Translations under genes and position numbers: made by a program
Source: Flavobacterium chilense
GTDB lineage: Bacteria; Bacteroidota; Bacteroidia; Flavobacteriales; Flavobacteriaceae
Reading direction: 5' to 3'
NCBI RefSeq assembly: GCF_001602525.1
Contig: NZ_LSYT01000015.1
Coordinates: 17,963 to 81,962, forward strand
Length of the DNA: 64,000 bases
The notes under the pieces: model-generated
Databases searched by the model: none
What the model was told of the DNA's origin: nothing
Seen by the model: the letters and a program-made list of their open reading frames with translations, nothing else
Shown: positions 34,808-43,607 of the stretch, in pieces
How the letters are laid out: each line of letters begins with the position of its first letter
How positions within the stretch are numbered: the stretch's first letter is position 1

Positions 34808-35542
34808 TTAAATATCCTTCAGCATAATTCTAGCCTTCTCTAAATCTTCAGCAGTATCAATTCCAATTCCAACATGAGTTGTTTCAACCATTTTAATGCG
34901 TTTTCCAAACTCTAAATATCGTAATTGCTCCAGTTTCTCAGAAGCTTCTAAAGACTTCATTGGAAGGCTGTAAAAGTCTAATAACGCCTGTTTTCTAAAA
35001 GCATAAATCCCGATATGCTGAAAATAACGCACACCAACATCCTTATCTCTTGGATACGGAATAACAGAACGGGAAAAATACAATGCAAACTCCGATTGAT
35101 CTACCACTACTTTTACATTATTAGGATTATTGATTTCATCTTCGTTTGTAATCTCACGCATTAGCGAAGCCAAATCAATCTTTTTATCTGTATCATTTTT
35201 AAATACTGACAAAACCTGTTCTAAAGGTCCGGCTTCTGTAAAAGGCTCGTCGCCTTGTACATTTACCACAATATCAACATCAAGATTAGCAACAGCTTCA
35301 GCAATTCGGTCGCTTCCGGATTCATGTTCTTTAATACTCATAATCGCTTTTCCGCCATGATTTACGATTTCATCAAATATCAAATCAGAATCTGTTACTA
35401 CAAAAACATCATCGAATAATTGGGTCGAAACTGCAGCTTCATACGTTCTTAAAATTACTGTTTTGCCTCCCAAATCCTGCATTAATTTTGCAGGAAAACG
35501 TGTTGAGGCATATCGTGCCGGAATTACCGCTATTATTTTCAT
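34808..35542 (-). CDS. kdsB: 3-deoxy-manno-octulosonate cytidylyltransferase
   Basis: Cytoplasmic enzyme of 244 residues that makes CMP-Kdo from CTP and Kdo for LPS inner-core assembly. The ATG at 35542 is chosen: it gives the standard N-terminus MKIIAVIPARYASTRFPAK, with the CTP-binding arginines and lysine, while the frame to 35569 adds nine odd residues. NVQGDEPF and GIDTAEDLEKA are the other family signatures. Convergent with the E1 gene; the 7-bp tandem repeat abuts its stop. Confidence 0.95.
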   Translation of the reverse strand: MKIIAVIPARYASTRFPAKLMQDLGGKTVILRTYEAAVSTQLFDDVFVVTDSDLIFDEIVNHGGKAIMSIKEHESGSDRIAEAVANLDVDIVVNVQGDEPFTEAGPLEQVLSVFKNDTDKKIDLASLMREITNEDEINNPNNVKVVVDQSEFALYFSRSVIPYPRDKDVGVRYFQHIGIYAFRKQALLDFYSLPMKSLEASEKLEQLRYLEFGKRIKMVETTHVGIGIDTAEDLEKARIMLKDI

Positions 35543-35628
35543 TTTAAATCTATATTTTAAGTAAAACAAATGTAGCTAATCAAAATTGAGATAAAAAACA
35601 TAATTGTAATAGATAGTTACAAAACTGA

Positions 35629-35660
35629 TTGACAACAATTTAAAAAATGCATTATATTTA
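35629..35660 (+). promoter_or_regulatory. Promoter of the PQQ-propeller gene
   Basis: TTG at 35629-35631, a 21-base spacer, then TATATTTA (one mismatch to TAnnTTTG) at 35653-35660. It ends 14 bases before the ATG at 35675. Confidence 0.5.
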
Positions 35661-35674
35661 TCAGAAAAAATACC

Positions 35675-37015
35675 ATGAAAAAACCTTCAATTCTGATCCT
35701 GCTTTTATTGAATTTAGTCATTTGTAATTCGGCTTTAAGCCAAAAAACCGATCCTAAAACAATGAATGCTTTTTCGAATAGAATTTTTGATGGAAAAGAG
35801 TATCAGCCACTTTCAGGCCTAAAATGGAAGTTTAAAACAGACGGAAAAATTTTCTCTTCTCCAATTGTTAAAAATGGAATGGTTTACATTGGCAGCGAAG
35901 ATGGCTTTCTATATGCTATTGATGAAAAATCAGGAAATTTAAAATGGAATTTCAAAACGAACGGTGCAATTCATAGTTCTCCTGCTATTTTTGAAAACAT
36001 GATTTATTTCGGAAGTTTCGATGGCAATTATTACGCTGTAAATACTGAAAATGGAAAACTTATCTGGAAATTTAAAACCGGAGGTGAACACTGGCTGGGA
36101 GAAACAGGAATGTGGGGCATGAAGCCGGAAACGCAATACATGGAGGATCTTTGGGATTTTTATTTATCGTCGCCTGTGGTGTATCAGAATAAAAATACTG
36201 CATCTGTTTTGTTTGGAAGCAGTGACGGAAATGTTTATTCGCTGGATGCAAAAACCGGAAGTTTAAAATGGAAATTTAAAACAAATGAACCTGTTCACGG
36301 AACTCCTGTAATCGATCAGAACAAAATTTATATTGGCGGCTGGGATGCGACTTTGTATGCATTAAACGCCGAAACAGGTAAAGCAATATGGCATTTTGCT
36401 ACAGGAACTAAAATGGGTTTTAAAGGAATTCAATCATCAGTTGCTGTTGCAGGTGACAAAGTTTATTTTGGAGCACGGGAACCTTTCTTTTTTGCTTTAG
36501 ATAAAGAAACAGGGAAACTGATTTGGAAATACGATGCCGAAAATTCCTGGATTTTGAGCTCAGCAGTAATTAAAGATAATACAGTGTATGTTGGAACTTC
36601 TGATACTTATGCTTTACTCGCTCTGGATGCTAAAACCGGTGCTGAAAAATACAGACTTAAAGTTAATGGTTATGTTTACACTTCGCCGGCAATAGCAGGA
36701 AACACGATTTATTTTGGAGATTTTACGGGTAATTTCTTTAGTCTGGATTTACTTTCTAATGGTAAAAAATCAAATTTTGTAAGTACCGAAAACCGCAAAC
36801 AATTCGCAGCTTCTACTTTAAAAAATGATCTTTTAGATTTTGGATATGCGGCTCAAAATCTAGATTTGTCTGTTTATGACAACAACAAAAAGGTAATGGA
36901 TAAGTTTTATCAATTAGGACCAATTGTTTCGTCGCCTTTTATCAGTAACAACACGATTTATTTTGGAAGTGCTGATGGTTATCTGTATGCTTACAACCTG
37001 CAGAAAGCTCAATAA
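35675..37015 (+). CDS. Secreted PQQ-like beta-propeller repeat protein
   Basis: Exported protein of 446 residues with a signal peptide (ILILLLLNLVICNSALSQ). The mature part is a beta-propeller built from repeats of the form W.FKT.G.I.SSP...G.VYIGS.DG.LYA.D...G.L.W, seen at least seven times from about residue 47 to the end. These are PQQ_2/YWTD-like blades as in BamB and quinoprotein dehydrogenases. There are no quinoprotein dehydrogenase catalytic residues or cytochrome motif, so a binding or scaffold role is likelier than an enzyme. No neighbour gives a pathway. Confidence 0.88.
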   Translation: MKKPSILILLLLNLVICNSALSQKTDPKTMNAFSNRIFDGKEYQPLSGLKWKFKTDGKIFSSPIVKNGMVYIGSEDGFLYAIDEKSGNLKWNFKTNGAIHSSPAIFENMIYFGSFDGNYYAVNTENGKLIWKFKTGGEHWLGETGMWGMKPETQYMEDLWDFYLSSPVVYQNKNTASVLFGSSDGNVYSLDAKTGSLKWKFKTNEPVHGTPVIDQNKIYIGGWDATLYALNAETGKAIWHFATGTKMGFKGIQSSVAVAGDKVYFGAREPFFFALDKETGKLIWKYDAENSWILSSAVIKDNTVYVGTSDTYALLALDAKTGAEKYRLKVNGYVYTSPAIAGNTIYFGDFTGNFFSLDLLSNGKKSNFVSTENRKQFAASTLKNDLLDFGYAAQNLDLSVYDNNKKVMDKFYQLGPIVSSPFISNNTIYFGSADGYLYAYNLQKAQ

Positions 37016-37025
37016 ATACAATATA

Positions 37026-37113
37026 CTTTGCGAATCTCTGTGAAATTTTCGTGATTCTCTGTTGAAGAATTATTACACAAAGTTGCGCTAAAATTTCAAA
37101 GAGATTCGCAAAG
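37026..37113. repeat. Imperfect intergenic inverted repeat
   Basis: Arms beginning CTTTGCGAATCTCT (37026-37049) and ending AGAGATTCGCAAAG (37090-37113) form a ~24-bp stem with a few mismatches between two convergent genes. It may act as a bidirectional terminator and resembles a family of GCGAAT/ACGAAT stem-loops also seen at 37990 and 57506. Confidence 0.6.
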
Positions 37114-37128
37114 ATTTATAAAGCTATA

Positions 37129-37959
37129 TTACATAATTTTTACTGAGGTCATACTCAAAGAACCAGCCAATAACTTATCATTGAACAAACTCAGTTCTTC
37201 TGATTTTTCCTTTAAGCCTAAAGTATACAACAAAGGCAAATAATGATCCGGAGTTGGAATCGCCAATTGAATCGCTTTATTCATTTTTTCAAAGTCTATT
37301 AAAGGCTGAAAATTACCATCGAGCAAATAATGATTAATGGTTTCGCGGGCTTCAATTGCCCAGTCGTAACCGTAATTGTCTTTATCAAAATTTCTAAAAT
37401 CGACCAAACGCAGGTTATGAACAATATTTCCGCTTCCGATAATTAAAACACCTTTATGACGCAGGGATTGTAATTTCTGAGCCAGCTCAAAATGATATTG
37501 CCCCGATTTGGTATAATCAATACTCAACTGAATTACAGGAACATTTGCTTCCGGATATAAGTGCTTGATTACGCTCCAGGCGCCGTGATCTAATCCCCAG
37601 TGTTCATCTAAATCGATCTGAACAGGATCTAATAGTTTTTGAGTTTCTACCGCCAGTTCCGGACTTCCTTTTACAGGGTATTGTACATCAAAAAGCGCTT
37701 GCGGAAAACCTCCAAAATCATGAATCGTTCTTGGCATTTCCATCGAAGTTACTTTGGTTCCCTTTGTAAACCAGTGTGCCGAAATGCACAAAATAGCATT
37801 GGGCTGTGGTAATGTTTTTGCCAGATTACGAAAACCGGTTACAAACTGATTTTCTTCAATAGCATTCATTGGGCTGCCGTGTCCTAAAAATAAAACCGGC
37901 ATTTTATCTGTATTCGAAAACGTAGACGAAATCGAATGTAAGTCGTTTAGTGTTGTCAT
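37129..37959 (-). CDS. ygiD: DODA-type extradiol dioxygenase (YgiD-like)
   Basis: LigB-superfamily aromatic-ring-opening dioxygenase of 276 residues, similar to 4,5-DOPA extradiol dioxygenase. Metal-binding and substrate residues lie in FLGHGSPMNAI, CISAHWFT, LDHGAWSV and GSGNIVHNLR. Family knowledge: the E. coli homologue YgiD uses Zn or Fe and opens L-DOPA in vitro; the physiological substrate is unclear. It is monocistronic, with repeat structures on both sides. Confidence 0.9.
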   Translation of the reverse strand: MTTLNDLHSISSTFSNTDKMPVLFLGHGSPMNAIEENQFVTGFRNLAKTLPQPNAILCISAHWFTKGTKVTSMEMPRTIHDFGGFPQALFDVQYPVKGSPELAVETQKLLDPVQIDLDEHWGLDHGAWSVIKHLYPEANVPVIQLSIDYTKSGQYHFELAQKLQSLRHKGVLIIGSGNIVHNLRLVDFRNFDKDNYGYDWAIEARETINHYLLDGNFQPLIDFEKMNKAIQLAIPTPDHYLPLLYTLGLKEKSEELSLFNDKLLAGSLSMTSVKIM

Positions 37960-37989
37960 TTTTTCGTATTTAAAACAGTAAAATTTTCC

Positions 37990-38052
37990 GCCACGAATTC
38001 ACGAATTTATTTTTTAAAATCTATACGCAAAGTATTTGAATTAATTCGTGGC
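37990..38052. repeat. Intergenic inverted repeat with GCCACGAATT arms
   Basis: GCCACGAATT (37990-37999) pairs perfectly with AATTCGTGGC (38043-38052) between the dioxygenase and helicase genes. A related structure is at 57506-57584. Confidence 0.65.
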
Positions 38053-38063
38053 TATCAAAAAAA

Positions 38064-39473
38064 CTATTCCTCAAAACTCTCGTCCTTAAATCCTATCAAA
38101 TATAACTTATTTTTAGCTCGTGTCATAGCAGTATAAAGCCATCTGATATAATCACGATCAATTCCGTTTGGCAAATAAGGCTGCTCAATAAAAACTGTGT
38201 CCCACTGCCCTCCCTGCGATTTATGACAGGTAATAGCGTAAGAGAATTTTACCTGCAATCCGTTAAAATACTCATTCTCTTTGACCTTTTGAAACTTCTT
38301 ATATTTTGTACTTTCACTTTCATAATCTTTCATCACTTCTTCATACAAACGATTTGATTCTTCGTAGGTTAACGATGGAGATTCACTTTTAATCGTATCT
38401 AAAATCAGTACAGTTTCAAAAGGTTTCTGATTGGGATAATCGACCATTCTGATTTTTACTTTCGCAAAATTGAATCCGTATAATTCCTTGATTCCAAAAA
38501 GTTCAAGCACTTCAATAATGTCACCGTTGGCAATAAACCCGGCTTCGTCTGTTTCTTTCAGCCAGAAGTAATTATTCTTAACGACCATTAAAAAATCACC
38601 AGCCGAAAGTTCACTTTCCTTAAACAGAATTCTGGTTCTGATCTGTTCATTGTACTGATTGGCTCTTTTATTTGAACGTACAATAAATGCGGTATCCTCG
38701 ATACTGTAATTACTATAGGCAGAATTTATTGCATCCTGAATATCATAACCATCTGTTAAACGAACAATATCTTTAAATTTGCGGACATTGAATCTAAACT
38801 CTGTTATAAAACTTTCTTTCAGCAATTCACGTAATTCGGTTGCATTGTATAAAATCCCTGAACTTTCTTCCTGACGCATCACCTCATCCAGTTCGATATG
38901 CTCAATCTCTTTATCATAATGAACACCTAAAGTCTGAATATCAAGCGCCGGACTTATATCTAAATTTACCGGTGGCAACTGAGCTGTGTCTCCCAGTAAA
39001 ATCATTTTGCAATTAACTCCGGAATAAACATAATTAATCAGATCGTCGAGAAGCGAACCACTGTCTAAAGTACTATCTGAAATCATCGAAGCCTCATCGA
39101 CTATAAAAATGGTATTTTTATGTTTATTAACCTGTTTGGTAAAAGCAACTCCTCCTCCAGCCGATTTTTTAGGAAAATATATTTTTTTATGAATGGTAAA
39201 TGCAGCTGTATTGGAGTAATTAGAAATAACTTTTGCAGCACGTCCGGTTGGGGCAAGCAAAACAAACTTTTTATTAATGTCGCCTAAATTGTTTACAATC
39301 GTCGAAATAACAGTCGTTTTTCCTGTTCCGGCATATCCTTTCAGCACAAAAATGGTATCATTATGTGTATCTGTTAGGAAAATGGCGATTTTCTGAAAAA
39401 AAATATCCTGTTTATATGTAGGTGCAAATGGAAATCGTTTTTGCAAAACGCTGTAAAACAATGCTGAAGTCAT
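38064..39473 (-). CDS. RecD/Dda-like superfamily 1 DNA helicase
   Basis: ATP-dependent DNA helicase of 469 residues. Walker A is KGYAGTGKTTV, Walker B is IFIVDEASMISD, and helicase motifs V and VI are AITCHKSQGGQWDTVFIEQ (as ITCHKSQG) and YTAMTRAKNKLYLIG. An SH3-like insertion near VVKNNYFWLKE fits the RecD2/Dda fold. It is far smaller than RecD2 and lacks the long N-terminal extension, so it is closer to phage Dda-type enzymes. The ATG at 39473 is chosen because the upstream ATG at 39521 lies on the -33 box of its promoter. Confidence 0.88.
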   Translation of the reverse strand: MTSALFYSVLQKRFPFAPTYKQDIFFQKIAIFLTDTHNDTIFVLKGYAGTGKTTVISTIVNNLGDINKKFVLLAPTGRAAKVISNYSNTAAFTIHKKIYFPKKSAGGGVAFTKQVNKHKNTIFIVDEASMISDSTLDSGSLLDDLINYVYSGVNCKMILLGDTAQLPPVNLDISPALDIQTLGVHYDKEIEHIELDEVMRQEESSGILYNATELRELLKESFITEFRFNVRKFKDIVRLTDGYDIQDAINSAYSNYSIEDTAFIVRSNKRANQYNEQIRTRILFKESELSAGDFLMVVKNNYFWLKETDEAGFIANGDIIEVLELFGIKELYGFNFAKVKIRMVDYPNQKPFETVLILDTIKSESPSLTYEESNRLYEEVMKDYESESTKYKKFQKVKENEYFNGLQVKFSYAITCHKSQGGQWDTVFIEQPYLPNGIDRDYIRWLYTAMTRAKNKLYLIGFKDESFEE

Positions 39474-39490
39474 AGGGTAAAATTGAATCA

Positions 39491-39521
39491 CAAAGTTCGG
39501 CTTTTTAAATGGTAATGTCAA
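39491..39521 (-). promoter_or_regulatory. Promoter of the RecD-like helicase gene
   Basis: On the minus strand TTG (39521-39519), a 20-base spacer, then GAACTTTG (39498-39491), one mismatch from TAnnTTTG. It lies 17 bases before the ATG at 39473 and decides that start. Confidence 0.55.
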
Positions 39522-39710
39522 ATTTCAAGAATCAATGACAATGGCAAGAATCAATACAGTGACAAAAGCAATCTTCAATAATTTAAACCATATCAGTAAT
39601 GTAAGTATATTTAAGCTTTGCTTCGAATTTTTATATCATATGAATTTATGGAGATTAAATCGTTTATAAAAAACAATGATAATACTTTGGTAACCTTGTT
39701 TTAATATTAT

Positions 39711-39760
39711 TTTTTGATATTGCATCGATTTTTGATATCGAAATTGATTTTTGATATTGA
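39711..39760. repeat. Three direct copies of TTTTTGATAT
   Basis: TTTTTGATATTG, TTTTTGATATCG and TTTTTGATATTG start at 39711, 39729 and 39748 (18- and 19-base steps), just upstream of the DUF3822/rsmD -7 box. They could be regulator half-sites or simple AT-rich repeats. Confidence 0.6.
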
Positions 39761-39789
39761 AAATTGTTCCTTTTTAATTTGTAAGTTTG
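39757..39789 (+). promoter_or_regulatory. Promoter of the DUF3822-rsmD operon
   Basis: TTG at 39757-39759, a 22-base spacer, then TAAGTTTG at 39782-39789, an exact -7 match. A second TTG at 39764 would give 15 bases. The leader to the ATG at 39841 would be about 45 bases. Confidence 0.6.
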
Positions 39790-39840
39790 TGGTCGCCTTA
39801 AATTCTTTCTTGAAAATCAGGTAACGAATTGTAAATCAAC

Positions 39841-40662
39841 ATGTCATTACAAAATACTAACATCACTTCAAAAAATTACAAAAAGCTTTCCATTCAGGTT
39901 TCACTGACCGGATTGTCGTTTTGTTGTTTTGATACTTTAAATAACACGATAACTTCTCTAAAAGAAATTCATTTTGAAACTTTTCATAAAGCAACCAAAA
40001 TCGAAGAATTATTTGGAGATGCTTTTAGGGATAATCCCGAGTTAAGAGATACTTACGACGAAATTTTAGTGATTCATAATAACAATCTTTCGACTTTTGT
40101 ACCAACAGCTTTATTCGACGAAAATTTCCTGGGCAGCTATTTACAATACAATACAAAAGTTTTTGAAACTGATTTTTTTGCTTACGATCAGATTTCCAAT
40201 TATCAGATGAATGCGGTTTACATTCCGTATGTTAACATCAATAATTTCTTTATTGACCAGTTTGGCGCTTTCGATTACAAGCACGCCAACAGTATTTTGG
40301 TCGAAAAAATTCTGGAAGGTTCTAAAAACAATGACGAAAAGAAAATGGTCGTTAACTTTAACTTTGGTCATTTTGAAATCATTGTGGTACAAAATCAAAA
40401 ATTGTTGTTGTTTAATTCTTTTGAATATCAGACACCGGAAGATTTTATTTACTATTTGCTTTTTACAGCCGAACAATTAAGTTTAAATCCTGAAAGTTTT
40501 CATCTTGAACTTTTAGGCATAATAGACCAAAACGATCCATTTTATGCCATTGCGTATAAATACATTCGACATATTTCATTTTTGGATGTAAGCACTTTAC
40601 AACAAAGAAACAGCTTTTCAACTGCGCAAAATCAAAAACATTATATCTTATTTCAATCATGA
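39841..40662 (+). CDS. DUF3822 family protein
   Basis: Conserved Bacteroidetes protein of 273 residues, DUF3822 type, with an actin/ASKHA-like flavour (repeated beta-rich halves such as LSIQVSLTGLSFCCFD and VVNFNFGHFEIIVVQ). There is no signal peptide or membrane segment. Its stop overlaps the rsmD start by 4 bases (ATGA), so the two are translationally coupled. The constant pairing with rsmD in this phylum suggests a role near ribosome assembly, but the function is unknown. Confidence 0.85.
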   Translation: MSLQNTNITSKNYKKLSIQVSLTGLSFCCFDTLNNTITSLKEIHFETFHKATKIEELFGDAFRDNPELRDTYDEILVIHNNNLSTFVPTALFDENFLGSYLQYNTKVFETDFFAYDQISNYQMNAVYIPYVNINNFFIDQFGAFDYKHANSILVEKILEGSKNNDEKKMVVNFNFGHFEIIVVQNQKLLLFNSFEYQTPEDFIYYLLFTAEQLSLNPESFHLELLGIIDQNDPFYAIAYKYIRHISFLDVSTLQQRNSFSTAQNQKHYILFQS

Positions 40663-41264
40663 GAATTATTTCAGGAAAATACAAAGGACGCCGAATTTTT
40701 CCGCCAAAAAACCTTCCTGTAAGACCTACGACTGACATGAGCAAAGAAGCATTGTTTAATGTTTTGAATAATCATTTTAGTTTTGATAGCTTAAAGGTTT
40801 TGGACTTATTTTCGGGAACAGGAAATATTAGTTTTGAATTCGCTTCACGCGGAAGTGCTCCAATCACATCTGTTGATGGTGATTTTGGATGTGTAAAATT
40901 CATTAAACAGGTTTCATCAGAATATGATTTTGATATCGCTGCAACTAAAAGTGATGTTTATAAATTTCTTGAAAATTGTAAAACCTCTTACGATATTATT
41001 TTTGCCGATCCGCCATACGGATTTGATCAGGCGGCTTTTGAGAAAATTGTAGTAACGGTTTTCGAAAAAGAACTATTGCACGAAGACGGAATGATGATCA
41101 TCGAGCATTCTAAATACACGAAAATGAATCATTTGAGTAATTTTTCTTTTCAGAAAAGTTATGGAGGTTCTTTTTTTAGTTTCTTCGAATTAAACTCGAC
41201 TGATGATGACGAAGAACTTCCGGGTGATTCGGCTATAAAAGTTACAGAAGAAGACGAAGGGTAA
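40659..41264 (+). CDS. rsmD: 16S rRNA (guanine966-N2)-methyltransferase
   Basis: RsmD-family methyltransferase of 201 residues that methylates G966 of 16S rRNA during 30S assembly, using SAM. The N-terminus MRIISGKYKGRRI, the substrate segment RPTTDMSKEALFNVL, SAM motif LDLFSGTGNISFEFASRG and catalytic DPPYGF are all present. The acidic tail (DDDEELPGDS...EEDEG) goes past the usual end. Its start overlaps the DUF3822 stop. Confidence 0.94.
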   Translation: MRIISGKYKGRRIFPPKNLPVRPTTDMSKEALFNVLNNHFSFDSLKVLDLFSGTGNISFEFASRGSAPITSVDGDFGCVKFIKQVSSEYDFDIAATKSDVYKFLENCKTSYDIIFADPPYGFDQAAFEKIVVTVFEKELLHEDGMMIIEHSKYTKMNHLSNFSFQKSYGGSFFSFFELNSTDDDEELPGDSAIKVTEEDEG

Positions 41265-41294
41265 TTTTCGTTTTCAATTCATATCATACCAAGC

Positions 41295-41324
41295 AAAGCC
41301 GGAATTTTTAAACATTCCGGCTTT
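41295..41324. terminator. Bidirectional terminator between rsmD and the TonB-type receptor
   Basis: AAAGCCGGAAT (41295-41305) pairs with ATTCCGGCTTT (41314-41324), an 11-bp perfect stem, with outer AAGC/GCTT adding pairs. It lies between convergent genes. Confidence 0.85.
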
Positions 41325-41356
41325 GTGCTTAAATGAATCATAATTTACAGCTTTTA

Positions 41357-43471
41357 TTATCTAACCCGATCTGAATTCTCTTCTATACTTTTTCCTTTAA
41401 ATGCTGTTTCTTTCACTTTCCCAAAAGAATATTTAACCGAAATAGAAATTTCATGTTCATCAACCAGATACCTTGCTTTTGAACTGACATTGTTGATTGT
41501 AAATACTTCTTCTTCGTCAATATTTTTAAATACATTATTAAAATTCAGGGCAAAATTCCAATTTTTAAAAAAAGTTTTAGAAACTGCCATGTCTACAATT
41601 CCTCTTGCGTTTCTTTCAAAAACTCCCTTATTTTGTTTTGTAACACCTCTTAAAACTACTACCATTGTATATCCTTTTGGAAGTTTAAATTCATTATTAA
41701 AATAATAATACAAATACGGTTTTGAAGAAAGAAATACTGCCGAAGCATCTTTTATTCTCTCTGAAACAAATACCAAAGAATTAGTTATTGTCCAGAACTT
41801 ATATGTAAAAGGCATCTCAAGATCAAGAGTTACACCGGATTCTTTGTCAAAATTTATGTCTTTAAAAGTCATAATATTCTGTTCCTTATCAAAAAAGAAA
41901 CTATTATAAACCGGATTTTTATTTTGATAATAACTCACTTTCACTGATTTGTTATTGTACTGAAAAGTCGAAGAGATTTCATCAATAAATGTTGGACCTA
42001 AATTGATATTACTTACATAAATAAAGTACGGATTTATATAAATGGCAACATTACTTAAGGAGGAATAATCAGGACGTGAAATACTTTTTGAATAATTGAG
42101 ACTAATATTTTTTGTGCTGTCAATTGCCATAGAAAGCTGCATTTTCGGAAAAACATTCGTATAATTTTTACCAACCAAAGCCGAAGAATCTGTTCTGTAT
42201 TTTCCGTTGACATTTGTATTTTCAACTCTAAGTCCGGCAGAAAAATTGATCTTTTTAATTTTTCCGGAAAACTGAGTGTAAGCTCCTAAATTTTCTTCTT
42301 TAAAATCATAATCCAAAGCCGTACTTTTATTTTCCTCAAAATCAAAAATATCTGTATCTGACTTGGATTTTGCTGTTGAATAAAGTCCGCCGTATTCTAA
42401 TTTTATTTCATTTTTGAACTTTTTTTCCAGATCAATTCTTCCTGAAAACACATCAACATTAAACTTTTGGTTTCGGTTTTGTGCCAGATCAAATTCTGTT
42501 TCGTTATACTTATTTTTCACTAAAGTCTCCAAAGTCCGTTGAAGATTCGAATATTGGAAACCTGCAAAAAGCTGTGTATTAATTGCTTTTATATTCTTTG
42601 AATAATTGAGAAATGAGTTTACAAAATTCTTTTTACTCTTATTATCGCTCCAGGTTAAAACCGTATTTTCAGCATCTTGATTTTTGTTGTATGTAGCGGT
42701 ATAAATGGGAAATGTTTCGCTTCGAAGTCTGGAATTAACATTAAACGAAAAATAATCATCTTCATTTATCTTATAGAACAAACCACCGCCAAAAACATAT
42801 TGTTTTCGTTTGGTATTAGCCATAACATCATATTGAGATGCAATATTTGCATTTTCAATTTGATAATCGATACTGTGCCTTTCCCACGGATTAAGTGCAT
42901 TATGATTAAAGTTAGCATTCCATTCTAGTTTATTCTTTTTAAAACTGGAATTAAATCCGATGTAATTGTTGTAATTTTTCTTAAAAGAAGCGACTTCAGA
43001 AATTTCGGTTCTAAAACTGTCTTTTTTACTAAACTTTTTGGTGATTAAAATAACAGACCGCCCTTCGGCTTCATATTTCGAAGATGGATTCTGAATGATT
43101 TCAATCGTTTTAATATCGGCTACAGCCAAAGCATTCAGGTCATTAATCCCCACTTTCTGATTATCTATATAAATTAAAGGATTTCCTCTGCCCACAACCG
43201 AAATACTTTCTTTATCAGCACTAACCTGAACAGTTGGCAATTTTGCCAGTAAATCGACTGTATTGGGAATTGAGCTATAAACAGAATTGGCAACATCTAC
43301 TTTTATGTTTCCGTTTGTATTGGTAAACGTTTTCTTGTTTTGAGCAACTACAACTTCATTTAATGAATGAGAAAGACTGTCTTTGGGTGTTTCGTTTTGT
43401 GCATATCCAATTAAAGAAAGCAAAAACAAAAAGAGAATTAAAAAAAGTTTCACTAGCAAATTAAGGTTCAT
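41357..43471 (-). CDS. TonB-dependent receptor-like outer-membrane beta-barrel protein
   Basis: Outer-membrane protein of 704 residues. A signal peptide (1-24, ending GYAQ) is followed by a short TonB-box-like SLNEVVVAQ, a plug domain (VDLLAKLPTVQV..., GNPLIYIDNQKV, IEIIQNPSSKYEAEG) and a ~550-residue barrel ending in aromatic SVKYSFGK. There is no N-terminal carboxypeptidase-like domain, and it is smaller than SusC. It is transcribed divergently from a histidine kinase / response regulator operon, and three GTTAAT repeats lie in the shared promoter region, so it is likely a target of that system. Substrate unknown. Confidence 0.87.
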   Translation of the reverse strand: MNLNLLVKLFLILFLFLLSLIGYAQNETPKDSLSHSLNEVVVAQNKKTFTNTNGNIKVDVANSVYSSIPNTVDLLAKLPTVQVSADKESISVVGRGNPLIYIDNQKVGINDLNALAVADIKTIEIIQNPSSKYEAEGRSVILITKKFSKKDSFRTEISEVASFKKNYNNYIGFNSSFKKNKLEWNANFNHNALNPWERHSIDYQIENANIASQYDVMANTKRKQYVFGGGLFYKINEDDYFSFNVNSRLRSETFPIYTATYNKNQDAENTVLTWSDNKSKKNFVNSFLNYSKNIKAINTQLFAGFQYSNLQRTLETLVKNKYNETEFDLAQNRNQKFNVDVFSGRIDLEKKFKNEIKLEYGGLYSTAKSKSDTDIFDFEENKSTALDYDFKEENLGAYTQFSGKIKKINFSAGLRVENTNVNGKYRTDSSALVGKNYTNVFPKMQLSMAIDSTKNISLNYSKSISRPDYSSLSNVAIYINPYFIYVSNINLGPTFIDEISSTFQYNNKSVKVSYYQNKNPVYNSFFFDKEQNIMTFKDINFDKESGVTLDLEMPFTYKFWTITNSLVFVSERIKDASAVFLSSKPYLYYYFNNEFKLPKGYTMVVVLRGVTKQNKGVFERNARGIVDMAVSKTFFKNWNFALNFNNVFKNIDEEEVFTINNVSSKARYLVDEHEISISVKYSFGKVKETAFKGKSIEENSDRVR

Positions 43472-43529
43472 TTTGGTTCGATTTTAGATTGTAATCATGC
43501 AAAAATGCTTCTAAAAAAGTGTTGTGAAA

Positions 43530-43557
43530 GTTAATTGAAGGTTAATGCGGCGTTAAT
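43530..43557. promoter_or_regulatory. Three GTTAAT half-sites at 11-bp spacing, likely response-regulator operator
   Basis: GTTAAT occurs at 43530, 43541 and 43552, exactly one helical turn apart, in the 136-base gap between the receptor and kinase starts. Tandem half-sites with 11-bp period are the usual target of OmpR/PhoB-class regulators, and one is encoded in the adjacent operon. Confidence 0.65.
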
Positions 43558-43581
43558 GTGTTTATTGTCTCATAAAAGCAT

Positions 43582-43589
43582 TATTTTTG
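43582..43589 (+). promoter_or_regulatory. -7 promoter element for the two-component operon
   Basis: TATTTTTG, an exact TAnnTTTG match, ends 18 bases before the kinase ATG at 43608 and starts 24 bases after the last GTTAAT. The nearest TTG (43565) gives only a 14-base spacer, as expected if an activator replaces a good -33 box. Confidence 0.5.
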
Positions 43590-43607
43590 AAAAGCTTTAT
43601 TTACTTT

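Larger units (their letters stand above)
39474..39840. other. Divergent intergenic region
   Basis: About 370 bases holding the minus-strand helicase promoter (39491-39521), a triplet of TTTTTGATAT repeats (39711-39760) and the plus-strand DUF3822/rsmD promoter (39757-39789). No additional gene was seen. Confidence 0.6.

Noticed and set aside
40141..40744. Frames opposite or beside DUF3822 and rsmD
   Set aside because: They overlap two conserved coupled genes and have no independent support.
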